A DNA stretch of 64,000 bases from Oligoflexus sp. Its GTDB lineage: Bacteria; Bdellovibrionota_B; Oligoflexia; Oligoflexales; Oligoflexaceae. The notes below the pieces were generated by a model that saw only the letters and a list, made by a program, of their open reading frames with translations, was not told where the DNA came from and did not search any database. The position numbers were made by a program, and so were the translations under genes. The stretch covers positions 62,001 to 126,000 of the forward strand of contig NZ_DASTAT010000071.1 of assembly GCF_035712445.1 (NCBI RefSeq), in the 5' to 3' direction. Numbering within the stretch: position 1 is the stretch's first letter; every line of letters begins with the position of its first letter. Shown piece by piece: positions 33,967 through 42,915 of the stretch.

Positions 33967-35862
33967 TTACTTGCCATCTTCGAATTCGGCATCGACCACG
34001 TTCGGATCGCTCGACTTCGAGCCGGCGGAACCCTGGGCTCCTGTTGCACCCGCCTGCTGACCCGCAGCCTGCTTATAGAGAGCTTCCGCCAGTTTATGCG
34101 ACTTGGCTTCGAGCTCGTCTTTCGCAGCTTTGAGTTCGGCAGCGTTGCCGGAATCCAGCTTGGCTTTGGCCGAAGCCAGAGCGCTTTCCAGTTCAGACTT
34201 GATATCGGCTGGCACCTTGCCCTCGCCTTCCTTCAGCGACTTTTCAGTCGAGAAGATCAGAGAATCCAGTTGGTTACGGTTTTCAACCGCTTCGCGACGC
34301 TGACGGTCAGCATCCTTGTTCGCTTCGGCTTCTTTCACCATGCGATCAATATCGCGCTCGTCGATCTTCGTGGCGGCTTCGATCCGGAGTTTTTGCTCCT
34401 TGCCGGTGCCAAGGTCTTTCGCGGAAACCGAAAGGATACCGTTGGCGTCGATATCGAAGGTCACTTCAACCTGAGGCACACCGCGTGGTGCAGCCGGGAT
34501 ATCCTGCAGTGTGAAGCGAGCGAGCTGACGGTTGTCGGCAGCCATTTCACGTTCACCCTGGAGGACGTTGATCTCAACCGATGTCTGGTTATCCGCAGCG
34601 GTCGAGAAGATCTGAGACTTCTTGGTCGGGATCGTGGTGTTGCGTTCGATCAACTTGGTCATCACACCACCCAGAGTCTCGATACCGAGAGTCAGAGGGG
34701 TCACGTCCAGGAGGAGAACGTCTTTCACATCACCAGCCAACACACCACCTTGAACCGCAGCACCAACGGCCACGACTTCATCGGGGTTCACAGTACGGTT
34801 CGGTTCACGCTTGAAGAAGTCCTTCACTTTCTGCTGAACGAGTGGGATACGAGTCGAACCACCGACCAGCAGAACTTCCTGCACTTCTTCCACAGCGAGT
34901 TTTGCATCTTTCAGAACCTGACGGCAAGGCGCCAGGGTTTTTTCGATCACGTCGGCGATCAGCTGCTCGAACTTCGCGCGGCTGAGGCTGACGTTCAAGT
35001 GCTTGGGACCGCTTTGATCAGCCGTCAGGAACGGCAGGTTCACGTCGGTCGCCTGAGCCGAAGACAGCTCGATTTTGGCTTTTTCTGCAGCTTCCTTCAG
35101 ACGCTGCATCGCCATGGGATCGCCTTTGACGTCCACACCGGTTTCCGACTTGAAGCCATCCACCAGCCATTTGATAAGGATCTCGTCGATGTTGTCACCA
35201 CCGAGGTGGGTATCACCACCGGTTGCCAACACTTCGACGACGTTCTCACCCACTTCGAGGATCGAGATATCGAAGGTACCACCACCGAAGTCATAAACGG
35301 CGATCTTTTCATTTTTCTTTTTATCCAGACCATATGCGAGAGCCGCAGCCGTAGGCTCGTTCACGATACGCTTGACGTCCAGACCCGCGATGCGACCGGC
35401 ATCTTTCGTGGCCTGACGCTGACTGTCATTGAAATATGCGGGAACGGTGATGACCGCTTCCGTTACAGGCTGACCCAGGTAATCTTCAGCGGCCTGCTTC
35501 AGTTTGCCCAGAACTTTGGCGCCGATTTCCTGGGGTGTGTAGGTCTTGCCGTCGATGTCGAAGACAACCATATCACTTTTACCGCGGGTGACTTTGTAAG
35601 GCATCTTCTCGGCTTCGTCCTTGCGCTCCGCAAAGGTACAACCCATGAAACGCTTCGCCGAATAGATCGTGTTGCGTGGGTTGGTCACTGCCTGACGGCG
35701 TGCGGCATCCCCGACCAGAATGTCTCCATTCTTGGCAAAGGCCACAACGCTGGGCGTGGTGCGCTTGCCTTCCGCGTTAGCGATGATGACAGGCTGCCCG
35801 TTTTCCATCACGGCCACCACCGAGTTGGTCGTTCCCAAGTCAATACCAATAATCTTTCCCAT
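33967..35862 (-). CDS. dnaK: Chaperone protein DnaK (Hsp70)
   Basis: DnaK holds and refolds unfolded proteins, with DnaJ and GrpE. The 631-residue protein has the ATPase signatures [32 protein letters not shown] and [17 protein letters not shown], the hydrophobic linker [19 protein letters not shown], the substrate domain and the lid, ending in the DVVDAEFE-type tail ([15 protein letters not shown]). It stands alone: grpE is at 17.2 kb and no dnaJ is in the window. A consensus -35 TTGACA lies upstream on the same strand. No CIRCE inverted repeat or sigma-32 box is evident. Confidence 0.98.
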   Translation of the reverse strand: MGKIIGIDLGTTNSVVAVMENGQPVIIANAEGKRTTPSVVAFAKNGDILVGDAARRQAVTNPRNTIYSAKRFMGCTFAERKDEAEKMPYKVTRGKSDMVVFDIDGKTYTPQEIGAKVLGKLKQAAEDYLGQPVTEAVITVPAYFNDSQRQATKDAGRIAGLDVKRIVNEPTAAALAYGLDKKKNEKIAVYDFGGGTFDISILEVGENVVEVLATGGDTHLGGDNIDEILIKWLVDGFKSETGVDVKGDPMAMQRLKEAAEKAKIELSSAQATDVNLPFLTADQSGPKHLNVSLSRAKFEQLIADVIEKTLAPCRQVLKDAKLAVEEVQEVLLVGGSTRIPLVQQKVKDFFKREPNRTVNPDEVVAVGAAVQGGVLAGDVKDVLLLDVTPLTLGIETLGGVMTKLIERNTTIPTKKSQIFSTAADNQTSVEINVLQGEREMAADNRQLARFTLQDIPAAPRGVPQVEVTFDIDANGILSVSAKDLGTGKEQKLRIEAATKIDERDIDRMVKEAEANKDADRQRREAVENRNQLDSLIFSTEKSLKEGEGKVPADIKSELESALASAKAKLDSGNAAELKAAKDELEAKSHKLAEALYKQAAGQQAGATGAQGSAGSKSSDPNVVDAEFEDGK

Positions 35863-35969
35863 ATCTTACTCCATCTTTGGCAACCCTCGTGGGGCCTGCT
35901 CAAGGGTTAAACGATCTGCCTTATTCCAGCCACTTATGCCATTTAGGCTTGGCTTTCTTTCTCTCCTTA

Positions 35970-35997
35970 AACCTAATGCCGGTCGCTCCGCTGTCAA
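35970..35997 (-). promoter_or_regulatory. Candidate dnaK promoter
   Basis: On the minus strand TTGACA (35997-35992) is followed after 16 bases by TAGGTT (35975-35970). The -10 match is weak (3 of 6). Downstream, an AACCCT/AGGGTT stem lies in the leader at ~35881-35908. The gap also serves the divergent zinc-ribbon gene. Confidence 0.4.
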
Positions 35998-36042
35998 CGG
36001 GTCAATCATGATAAGATGAAAGAAACGAGGAGGATGAGCGCC

Positions 36043-37179
36043 GTGTATGAATTGCAGTGTCCATCTTGCAATAAGGCATCCCAGTATAATTTTTCGGATT
36101 ATTTGCTGCTTTGCCCCTTTTGCTCAGCCACCTTTCGCTTTAACGTCGAAGGCGGACAGAAGGAACTTTTTGGGGATCACTACATCGTTCCCAACCTCCT
36201 CGACGCCGGTACGGTCAAAGAGCTGGCTTTGGAATGGCTGCGGCGCATTCACCACAAACCCGGCACGGTCGATAAGGAATTCTTTGTCGTCGATGTGCAG
36301 GGCTTCAGCGTGCCTGTTTGGATAATTTCTGTGGAAGGGCACACGGCCTGGAAGGGTCTTGTCCGCAAGCAGAACCGCCAGGTCGCAACGCATACCAGTA
36401 ACGAATATCTGACCGAGTCCGGTCAATTCCGGCGCAGTTACCGCTGGGCGGTTCTGGCCCGATCCAATATCTGTGAAACCTGGGGTCTGACGCGTCTGCA
36501 TGAACCTACCGAACCTATTCACGTGGAATGGGATGGCTTTCCCTTCGACTCGACCTTCTCGCGCGGTCGTCTCATGGATGAGGAGCAGAAGTCGGCTTAT
36601 GAAGCGCGCCATTACTTTGAATTCAAATACGCGAATGGTCTTCCCATACTCGGCATTCAGGTCGAGGAGGAGGAGGGTCTGCGTCGCGCCCGGAATCACG
36701 TTGAGCTTTATCACTATAAGCTCGCCTGTCTGAATTCCGATTACCTGATCGATTACCGCACCGAACTTGAAGTCGCGGGGATCCAGCTTATTCACGTGCC
36801 TATCTGGAAGATCGGCTACCTCTATCGACCGCGCAGTCTCGTTCGGCATTTCTATCGGCCAAAAGAAAAGAGGCTGGTCCTCGACGGCTATGGAAAAGGT
36901 ATACTAACCGGCGAATTGGCTCTGGTTTACCACGACAAGATCATGATCAACGCCTATGTCACAGCATTTGCGTCGTTTATTTTCTTTTTGCTGGGAATCA
37001 GCTGGCATCCTGCATTTCTTTTGGTCGCGCTCTTCTCCCTCGCGGTTTCAGGGATCAGCATCTTTACCAGTTTGAAGAAGAAAGCAGAGCGGGACGAAGA
37101 GGAACTGCAAAAACTCTCGGCCAGCATCGGTCGCATGGCCGGCGTTAATAAAGCGCCCGGATTCAGCCGGGCTTCGTAA
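36043..37179 (+). CDS. Zinc-ribbon protein with C-terminal membrane hairpin
   Basis: A 378-residue protein of unknown role. The first residues form a zinc ribbon (CPSCNKASQ and LLCPFCSATF, two CxxC pairs 20 residues apart). The middle ~230 residues look like a globular alpha/beta domain with YKLACLNSDYLIDYRTELEV and IPHVPIW-like strands. Two membrane helices follow (INAYVTAFASFIFFLLGIS and PAFLLVALFSLAVSGISIF), with a charged C-terminus. I prefer GTG at 36043, nine bases after AGGAGG; the ATG at 36034 abuts that site. Divergent from dnaK. The soluble part is probably cytoplasmic. Confidence 0.7.
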   Translation: MYELQCPSCNKASQYNFSDYLLLCPFCSATFRFNVEGGQKELFGDHYIVPNLLDAGTVKELALEWLRRIHHKPGTVDKEFFVVDVQGFSVPVWIISVEGHTAWKGLVRKQNRQVATHTSNEYLTESGQFRRSYRWAVLARSNICETWGLTRLHEPTEPIHVEWDGFPFDSTFSRGRLMDEEQKSAYEARHYFEFKYANGLPILGIQVEEEEGLRRARNHVELYHYKLACLNSDYLIDYRTELEVAGIQLIHVPIWKIGYLYRPRSLVRHFYRPKEKRLVLDGYGKGILTGELALVYHDKIMINAYVTAFASFIFFLLGISWHPAFLLVALFSLAVSGISIFTSLKKKAERDEEELQKLSASIGRMAGVNKAPGFSRAS

Positions 37180-37190
37180 GCGATTCGTTC

Positions 37191-37628
37191 TTATTCACCG
37201 GAACCCAGGGCTTCGTGCTCGGGTCCACCCGGCAATTCCGAAGGCGGCGGGTAAGGCAGAGGAGGCATGGACATGACCTCGTCCAGTCTTTCCCGCAGCT
37301 CCTTTTCCTGCACCGGCTTTTTCAAAAAGTGACTACCGAGAATTTCCTGCGAATAGGCCGCGACCACGCGAGATTCCGCCGCAAGGACTGAAATCAAAAG
37401 ACAGCGCGGGGGCTGACTCAATTTACGCAGCTCGCGATAGCATTCAATGCCGTCCATTTCCGGCATGATGATGTCCAGCGTCACAAGATCAGGCTTTAGC
37501 TCTTCGGCCATTTCCAGGGCTTCCACACCGTTGACGGCTTCACCCACAATATTCCATCCCAGCCGACCCAAAAGCTGCCGCAATTCGCTGCGAACTCGGG
37601 GGGAATCATCGACGATCAAAGCTCTCAT
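37191..37628 (-). CDS. Single-domain CheY-like response regulator
   Basis: Residues 1-120 form a full receiver: the acidic pair in ALIVDDSPRVRSE, the phospho-acceptor aspartate in DLVTLDIIMPEMDGIECY, and the conserved Ser/Lys (LLISVLAAES, FLKKPVQEKE). A short Pro-rich tail (PPLPYPPPSELPGGPEHEA) replaces any output domain. AAGGAGG precedes the ATG. The family carries phosphate to flagellar or other targets, but no chemotaxis genes are near. It lies downstream of the ComEC-like gene on the same strand. Confidence 0.92.
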   Translation of the reverse strand: MRALIVDDSPRVRSELRQLLGRLGWNIVGEAVNGVEALEMAEELKPDLVTLDIIMPEMDGIECYRELRKLSQPPRCLLISVLAAESRVVAAYSQEILGSHFLKKPVQEKELRERLDEVMSMPPLPYPPPSELPGGPEHEALGSGE

Positions 37629-37660
37629 GCATCCTCCTTGAGGGGCGGTCCCCTATGCAA

Positions 37661-38860
37661 TCAGGTTACGGGAGAAGGCCGCTTCCCGCAAGGGTCTTCC
37701 CCCCGGGTCCAGAGGCTCAAAAATGTCCAGCTGGCGGCGCACCAGAGAAGGCTGCGCCCCCAAACATCCATCCAGCCCTGCCCTTCCCAGCGCACAGGTC
37801 CGTTTTGCTGACCATGCTGATGCACATAGAGAATGCCTTCGTGCAGGGTCTGCAGAAAGCTCCTGAGCATCGCGCCGACCCAGTCCTCGGGCCAGATCCA
37901 ATACAGAAGTCCGGCTCCCAAAACTATATGCCACACGGGTTGTAAGAAAGTATTGAGAACAAGACCCCAGGGACTGAAACTTCCAAAATAGCCCAGATTC
38001 ACCGCAATCAAAGGGCCTTCGACTGCCGGCAGAAGGCGTCGTTGCCAGCCTTTGGGCCACGGCCTCAGATAACGGACCATGGTATAGGCCGTCCAGCTGA
38101 GGGCATTCGATAGGCTCAGAAAGCTTCCGGGAAAGAGAAAGGCCTGAAGGCCAAAGACCAGACGATCGCTTTGTCTGGAATCCATAGGCGCGGCTACGAG
38201 AGGCAGCCAAAGGCCAAGCAGAAGCGCGAGCCAGGCCCTTTGACAAGGCGGATTGAAGCCGACCACCAAAGCGAAGAGCGTTATCAAACCGCTCACCAAA
38301 AGCCGGGCCAGCGTCACCCAACCAAGCCACCCCGCAAAGGGCAAAAGCCGAAGCGCGTAAGCGATGCGCCCCGGACCTTCGACAAGCCTTTGCAGAAAAC
38401 CGCCGATAAAACTGAAATGCGCCCCACTCACAACCAGCACATGCAAAAGGCCGAGGTCCTGATAAATCCGCGGCCAGGTGTCCTGACCATCATCCTTGAG
38501 GCCAAATCCAAAGCGCAGAAACCAAGACCCCCATTCGGAATCCCAGCTTATAAAAAAGTGCTGAAGCTGCGATGCAAGTCTTGCGGCGATCCGATCGAGA
38601 AGTCCATTTTGAAAGAATCGAGGCAGCGGATCATGCAGGCTATTGGCCGCTCCGAGGAACCAGAAAAAAGGATGGGTCATCCCTATGGCGTCCGCAGTCC
38701 AGACCGTTTGCCAGAGGGCACCGGCAAGAAACGCAGCCCGAGGCCAGCCGCGAACGAGGAGGACAGCCGGCGCAAGACAGAGCCAGGCGCGATCATCCCA
38801 GGGAAGACTGCGCATGAAAGCGAAGGTGCATTGACCGGCGAGAAAATGAAAGGACAACAA
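37661..38860 (-). CDS. Minimal ComEC/Rec2-type DNA-uptake channel protein
   Basis: ComEC forms the inner-membrane channel for single-stranded DNA in natural transformation. Here 399 residues hold only the central competence domain: the signature YQDLGLLHVLVVSGAHFSFI matches 'F..TGLLHLLAISGLHVGLV', with six or more membrane helices after it. The N-terminal OB-like domain is reduced and the C-terminal metallo-beta-lactamase (nuclease-like) domain is missing. The start is TTG at 38860 with AGGAG ten bases upstream; an ATG at 38815 has no binding site. comEA is not nearby. It may be a true short ComEC or a diverged transporter. Confidence 0.75.
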   Translation of the reverse strand: MLSFHFLAGQCTFAFMRSLPWDDRAWLCLAPAVLLVRGWPRAAFLAGALWQTVWTADAIGMTHPFFWFLGAANSLHDPLPRFFQNGLLDRIAARLASQLQHFFISWDSEWGSWFLRFGFGLKDDGQDTWPRIYQDLGLLHVLVVSGAHFSFIGGFLQRLVEGPGRIAYALRLLPFAGWLGWVTLARLLVSGLITLFALVVGFNPPCQRAWLALLLGLWLPLVAAPMDSRQSDRLVFGLQAFLFPGSFLSLSNALSWTAYTMVRYLRPWPKGWQRRLLPAVEGPLIAVNLGYFGSFSPWGLVLNTFLQPVWHIVLGAGLLYWIWPEDWVGAMLRSFLQTLHEGILYVHQHGQQNGPVRWEGQGWMDVWGRSLLWCAASWTFLSLWTRGEDPCGKRPSPVT

Positions 38861-38960
38861 AAAACCACTCCTGCAGGACCGTATGCGCGAGGCACAAGAT
38901 TAGCAGGAGTGGTTCTATCGATCGAGTGACAGGGTCAAGCAGCAGATGTCCGCCGTCCGC

Positions 38961-39896
38961 TTACGCGTAGTTGGCGATCCCGGCTGCGGGCATCAAGTGG
39001 TTCAGAGCCATCGACAGAGCGACGTCGCTCAAATCGGGCTGGAACTCTTCCAGATACTCATCGGCATTGTCGATCAGAAACTGCACGGCTTTGGCGTGCA
39101 GGGCATGTCCGGATTTGTGCGCGTAAACGTCAGCCAACAAAGGCGCACCGAGCAGGGCAAAGTCGCCGATGAGATCAAGCAGTTTATGACGAACGAATTC
39201 ATCAGGAGCACGCAGGCCTTCCTCGTTCATCACGCCTTGCTCGCCAATCACGATGGCATTTTCCAAACCACCGCCCAGGGCCAGACCCTGTTCGCGCATG
39301 GCCTTTACATCACTGAAGTTACAGAACGTGCGAGCGTCGGCGATGGTCAGGAAATTTTCCAGACTCGCGACGTAATCGATCGACTGGCAGCCGATCACGG
39401 CGGCGCGGAATTCGATCGAGCATTTGATTCTTTGACGATCCGATGGTTCCAGGCGCAGCATCTTATCGCCGTCCTGGATCAAAACGCTTTGCTTCAAACG
39501 ATAGGCCTTGGCCGGAGCCATGAGGTCCTTCAGGCCAGCACTCAAAAAGCGGCGCACGAAAGCAGCCGAGCTGCCGTCCATAATGGGAATCTCGGGCGCA
39601 TCGATCTGAACGAGGGCATTGCTGATGCCAAGTCCGGCGAAGGCGGCCATGAGATGTTCGATGGTCGAAACGGATTCACTGCCGTTACCGATCGTGGTGG
39701 AAAGAGCGGTGGAGCTGACTCGTTGCGCGATGGCGCGAACGGGTTGGCTGCTGGGGCTGTCGACTCTTTGAAACTGGATACCTGAATAGGCCGCTGCCGG
39801 TTTCACCGTCATGCGAACCATACGACCGCTATGCAAACCCTTGCCGGTAAAGCTTACCGCATTAAGAAGAGTAGTTTGATTCTGAGCGAGAAGCAT
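38961..39896 (-). CDS. lpxC: UDP-3-O-acyl-N-acetylglucosamine deacetylase
   Basis: LpxC is the committed zinc-dependent step of lipid A synthesis. Conserved parts are FTGKGLHSG near the N-terminus, STIEHLMAAFAGLGI with a zinc histidine, IPIMDGSSAAFV, the zinc motif RHKLLDLIGDFALLG (His and Asp) and the catalytic histidine in KSGHALHAKAV. At 311 residues it is full length. The ATG follows GAGG by five bases. It stands alone between the ComEC-like gene and a ~220-base gap. It shows that the organism makes lipopolysaccharide. Confidence 0.96.
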   Translation of the reverse strand: MLLAQNQTTLLNAVSFTGKGLHSGRMVRMTVKPAAAYSGIQFQRVDSPSSQPVRAIAQRVSSTALSTTIGNGSESVSTIEHLMAAFAGLGISNALVQIDAPEIPIMDGSSAAFVRRFLSAGLKDLMAPAKAYRLKQSVLIQDGDKMLRLEPSDRQRIKCSIEFRAAVIGCQSIDYVASLENFLTIADARTFCNFSDVKAMREQGLALGGGLENAIVIGEQGVMNEEGLRAPDEFVRHKLLDLIGDFALLGAPLLADVYAHKSGHALHAKAVQFLIDNADEYLEEFQPDLSDVALSMALNHLMPAAGIANYA

Positions 39897-39989
39897 TCAA
39901 GCCTCAAATTTAAAAAGGGAAACCTACAGACCCACCTGCTATTGAGCAAGACCTGTGCCACCAAATTAGGCTTTGGTATATTATGAACT

Positions 39990-40025
39990 ATCTGATTTTA
40001 TTGAGGAATATTTTGAAAATCAGAT
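39990..40025. repeat. Perfect 10-bp inverted repeat upstream of lpxC
   Basis: ATCTGATTTT (39990-39999) and AAAATCAGAT (40016-40025) flank a 16-base AT-rich spacer, ~95 bases upstream of the lpxC start. There is no T-run on either side, so an operator or a stem in the leader is more likely than a terminator. Confidence 0.6.
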
Positions 40026-40117
40026 GCGCTTGGGCCTTTGGTGTGGCAGCAGCGCCACAGTATCCATAATGACGTTGCAAGTCTACAACAAAACACCTGC
40101 GGGAAATCCCGGGCAAA

Positions 40118-41935
40118 TCAACGATAACTACGTGCCGAATCCCGATGTTTGAAGTAGGGGCGCGCAAGACCTGTTCGCTCCTCGAAGATCGCGGCAGAGC
40201 CCCAATTTTCCGGGAAACCCAGAGCATCGGCGACATAGAGCTGCCCCTGTTCTTCCGTTTGCAGACAGGAAGATTGCAGCAGGGCGGTCGCCAGCTGCGA
40301 GCAAAAGCCGATCAGATAGCTCTGCAGAAGGCCGGGTCCGCGCTGTCCACTCTCACGCGTGGAACGGGCTGCTGTCATCTCGCAGACCGCACGCCAGTGC
40401 GGAGCTTGAAGGATCTTCCGATCCAAACCGAGATGTCCGATCGCCTCCGGTTCTGTGACCGGAACGCGACTTTGAATGCCCGAGCGATACTCAATGAAGC
40501 GCTGCCAATGTCTTTCACTGCCCATCAGATGCCAGCCGAGATTACGAAGCTGCTCCAGCACCACAGGCAGGGCCTCGCCCGATTGCTCGGCATAGGCTAC
40601 CAATGCCTGGAGCGCGAGGGATTTCACATAATAGAGTGCAGGCCTTGGTTTATGCGGACTCGCAATGCAATGAATGCCATCAAAGAAGGTCCGCAGAAGA
40701 TTGCCGCGCGACGCGTGATCATCCGAAATCTCGGCGGTCTGCCGCGGCACGCTCTGCGCCGCCAACGCCCAGCCTCGAATGCGAAGTTCACCCAGATTGA
40801 ATTGAAAGTTGCGGAACGCCCCGAACGCCAGAGTCGGATACTGGGGCTCCTTTGGTGTTTCTCCCACATACCAGGCAATCTGCCTTTCAAATTGCTGCAA
40901 AACACCGCGGCGGTAGTAGGTGTCGAGCTGCACGAACATCACTTCCAGGCCCTGCCGCAAAACCTCGGCTGAGCCCGCTATAAAGCAAAGGCGATAACCG
41001 CTGTCGAGCAGTCGCGTCAGCAGAGAAAGCGGCGGCAAAGCCTCATTCACGTCCAGATACACAAGCTCGTAATGCGGCGGCTCACCCCATGTTCGCAGCT
41101 GCCGGATGTGGCGTTGCAAAAAAGCCTCATACTGCGGCTGGCAATAGAAATGCGCGGCTGTGTCCAGGAGAACATAATCGGTCGTGCTCGGTGTTTCGCG
41201 CAGTTTCGGAGCGTTGATATGAATCAATATAGGCGAGCGCGCCGGATCACGAATGGCCTTATCCGTCCACATAACCGCGGCATGATCATGCATCATCATT
41301 ACTTTGTTGCGTTGAGGCTGCTCCTGATTCCAGGTTTCAATCTGCCTCGCGGCCCAGGGAAGCAGCTGCAAACGCCAGTCCTTCCAGGTCAGTGCAGCAT
41401 CCACATAGCCGTGCTGAACGACTTCTTCCGCGCGCATCAAAGGACGCCTTTGCCACTGCTCCAGAATCTTCGGCCTTTTGTTCAGCTGACCCGCAACCCA
41501 ACCGAGTGGCGGCATTGCGCCAATCGCCATTTCCGGAAATCCGAACCAGGTTTCGCGATTGAAAACAAAACGCCGATGACAGACGAGCATCATCTCAAAA
41601 AAAGTTCCCTGGCATCCATGTTCCGTCACATAAAACCAGGGAACCGGAGAATACTGAATGTTCTGCCGCAAACGATACCAGCGGCGCAGACGCCAGCGTA
41701 ATTCATCCCGCTGCAGCGTCGTATGCACTTCATTCATCCAGCTCGGATGAAAATCGTGAACAGGCACCTTCTGAATCCAGATCACCGCCTCAAGACGGCT
41801 CTTTGCGGCCGTTTGATAGACCTTTTCAATCAGATCCTCGAAAATCGCCAGGGTATCGTCGACCGCCGCGCTCAGGGAGCTGCCCGTATAGGTCCAGTCG
41901 GCGAGAATCAGGTTGTCGTGCTGTTCGTACTTCAT
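40118..41935 (-). CDS. Crotonase-domain protein (FadJ/FadB-like N-half) with unknown C-terminal half
   Basis: The 605-residue protein has an enoyl-CoA hydratase fold in residues ~20-220. FYVTEHGCQGTFFEMMLVCH and FGFPEMAIGAMPPLGWVAGQ correspond to FadB segments around its two catalytic glutamates; here Glu114 and Glu135 occupy those places, so hydratase chemistry is possible. The C-terminal ~380 residues lack the GxGxxG fold of 3-hydroxyacyl-CoA dehydrogenase and match nothing I know, apart from a helical end. I start at ATG 41935, which overlaps the upstream gene's stop by four bases. Likely to act with that KAS/thiolase-like partner on acyl-CoA or acyl-ACP. Confidence 0.7.
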   Translation of the reverse strand: MKYEQHDNLILADWTYTGSSLSAAVDDTLAIFEDLIEKVYQTAAKSRLEAVIWIQKVPVHDFHPSWMNEVHTTLQRDELRWRLRRWYRLRQNIQYSPVPWFYVTEHGCQGTFFEMMLVCHRRFVFNRETWFGFPEMAIGAMPPLGWVAGQLNKRPKILEQWQRRPLMRAEEVVQHGYVDAALTWKDWRLQLLPWAARQIETWNQEQPQRNKVMMMHDHAAVMWTDKAIRDPARSPILIHINAPKLRETPSTTDYVLLDTAAHFYCQPQYEAFLQRHIRQLRTWGEPPHYELVYLDVNEALPPLSLLTRLLDSGYRLCFIAGSAEVLRQGLEVMFVQLDTYYRRGVLQQFERQIAWYVGETPKEPQYPTLAFGAFRNFQFNLGELRIRGWALAAQSVPRQTAEISDDHASRGNLLRTFFDGIHCIASPHKPRPALYYVKSLALQALVAYAEQSGEALPVVLEQLRNLGWHLMGSERHWQRFIEYRSGIQSRVPVTEPEAIGHLGLDRKILQAPHWRAVCEMTAARSTRESGQRGPGLLQSYLIGFCSQLATALLQSSCLQTEEQGQLYVADALGFPENWGSAAIFEERTGLARPYFKHRDSARSYR

Positions 41936-42858
41936 GAGTTGCGCACCAGATAAGCCATATGACAACGGCCGTTCAAAGGGAAATAGAGATAGGTTGCACG
42001 CTTCGCATCGGTCAGCAGGAATTCCATGAAGCTGCTGAGCGCATTGGAAAGACTCGACCATTGCGGCAAACGCACCTGATCAACCGACACGCCGCGCAGC
42101 CTCAGCTCATCCCAGCAGGCCGGCAGAAGATTTTTGATATGACTGTAAACATAGATCCGATCGAGGCTCGATGGCGTCATGCCCTCGTCCTGCAGCCAAT
42201 GATTCCATCTTTGAAAAAATTCCGGCACACCCTGAAGGCTTTCCCGAAAATCGGTGACAGGAAAGTCCCGTCCGCGCAATACGCAGGGCCCGCTGCCGCG
42301 ATCGACGGCATTGGTTTCCATAAAGGCTTCGACGCAGGTCAGGCTGCGGCTGTGATCCATCTTCATACCGGGTTTGCGGCGCGATGTGGGGCCCACGCTC
42401 AAGAGCCGGCCGAGGTTATCCTGCAGAAGGGCCTGGCTTTCGACCGTTTTATAGACCCGGTCCTGCGTCTCCAGCAGCTGCTCGAAAGCGGCCATATCAA
42501 AAGGCTTGACCTTCGAGAGCGACACTTCGAGAGCCGCGCGACTCGGTTCCTGAAGACCCGGGGCCTGATCGACGATTTGCGCGAAGCAGGCATGACCATA
42601 AGGTTCTTTCAGAATCGCATTCCAAAGATCAGTCAGACTATTCAGGATGGTGGTGCGGGAAAAGAGGGAGGACATGGGCGGTCTTTGCGCATCCGAAGAT
42701 GCGTAGAGAAGGAGACTGGGCCGATCGGCAATCTTATGAATCCGACTCAGGATCAAGGAGTCAAGCGCACGGGCTCTTTGCAGAACCCGATCCACCGGAG
42801 GCAAAGGCCAGCGACAGACGCTGCCCTGAATCGAAAGAGATGCTTCGTATAGATACAT
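41932..42858 (-). CDS. Thiolase-superfamily (KAS III-like) protein, diverged
   Basis: A 308-residue protein. The C-terminal ~100 residues read like the second half of a ketoacyl synthase III: SSLDRIYVYSHIKNLLPACW compares with the 'ID..V.HQ.N..ILDA' helix, and WSSLSNALSSFMEFLL compares with the 'GNTS.AS.PLAL' helix that carries the active-site asparagine region. The N-terminal part has no clear Cys nucleophile. The start has AAGG seven bases upstream; the stop overlaps the crotonase gene by four bases, so the two are coupled. Function unknown; possibly a subunit of an acyl-CoA enzyme. Confidence 0.5.
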   Translation of the reverse strand: MYLYEASLSIQGSVCRWPLPPVDRVLQRARALDSLILSRIHKIADRPSLLLYASSDAQRPPMSSLFSRTTILNSLTDLWNAILKEPYGHACFAQIVDQAPGLQEPSRAALEVSLSKVKPFDMAAFEQLLETQDRVYKTVESQALLQDNLGRLLSVGPTSRRKPGMKMDHSRSLTCVEAFMETNAVDRGSGPCVLRGRDFPVTDFRESLQGVPEFFQRWNHWLQDEGMTPSSLDRIYVYSHIKNLLPACWDELRLRGVSVDQVRLPQWSSLSNALSSFMEFLLTDAKRATYLYFPLNGRCHMAYLVRNS

Positions 42859-42915
42859 GCCGCAGCCTTATTGTCGAAATGCCGGCCATCGAATACGCGT
42901 CGCCCGGCTTTCGCT

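Noticed and set aside
34096..35910. 604-residue open frame opposite dnaK
   Set aside because: Shadow of dnaK: high GC third positions keep the opposite frame open; no domain and no binding site.
35863..36042. CIRCE or sigma-32 element upstream of dnaK
   Set aside because: No TTAGCACTC-N9-GAGTGCTAA and no CTTGAA/CCCCAT pair; only a TTGACA box with a weak -10.
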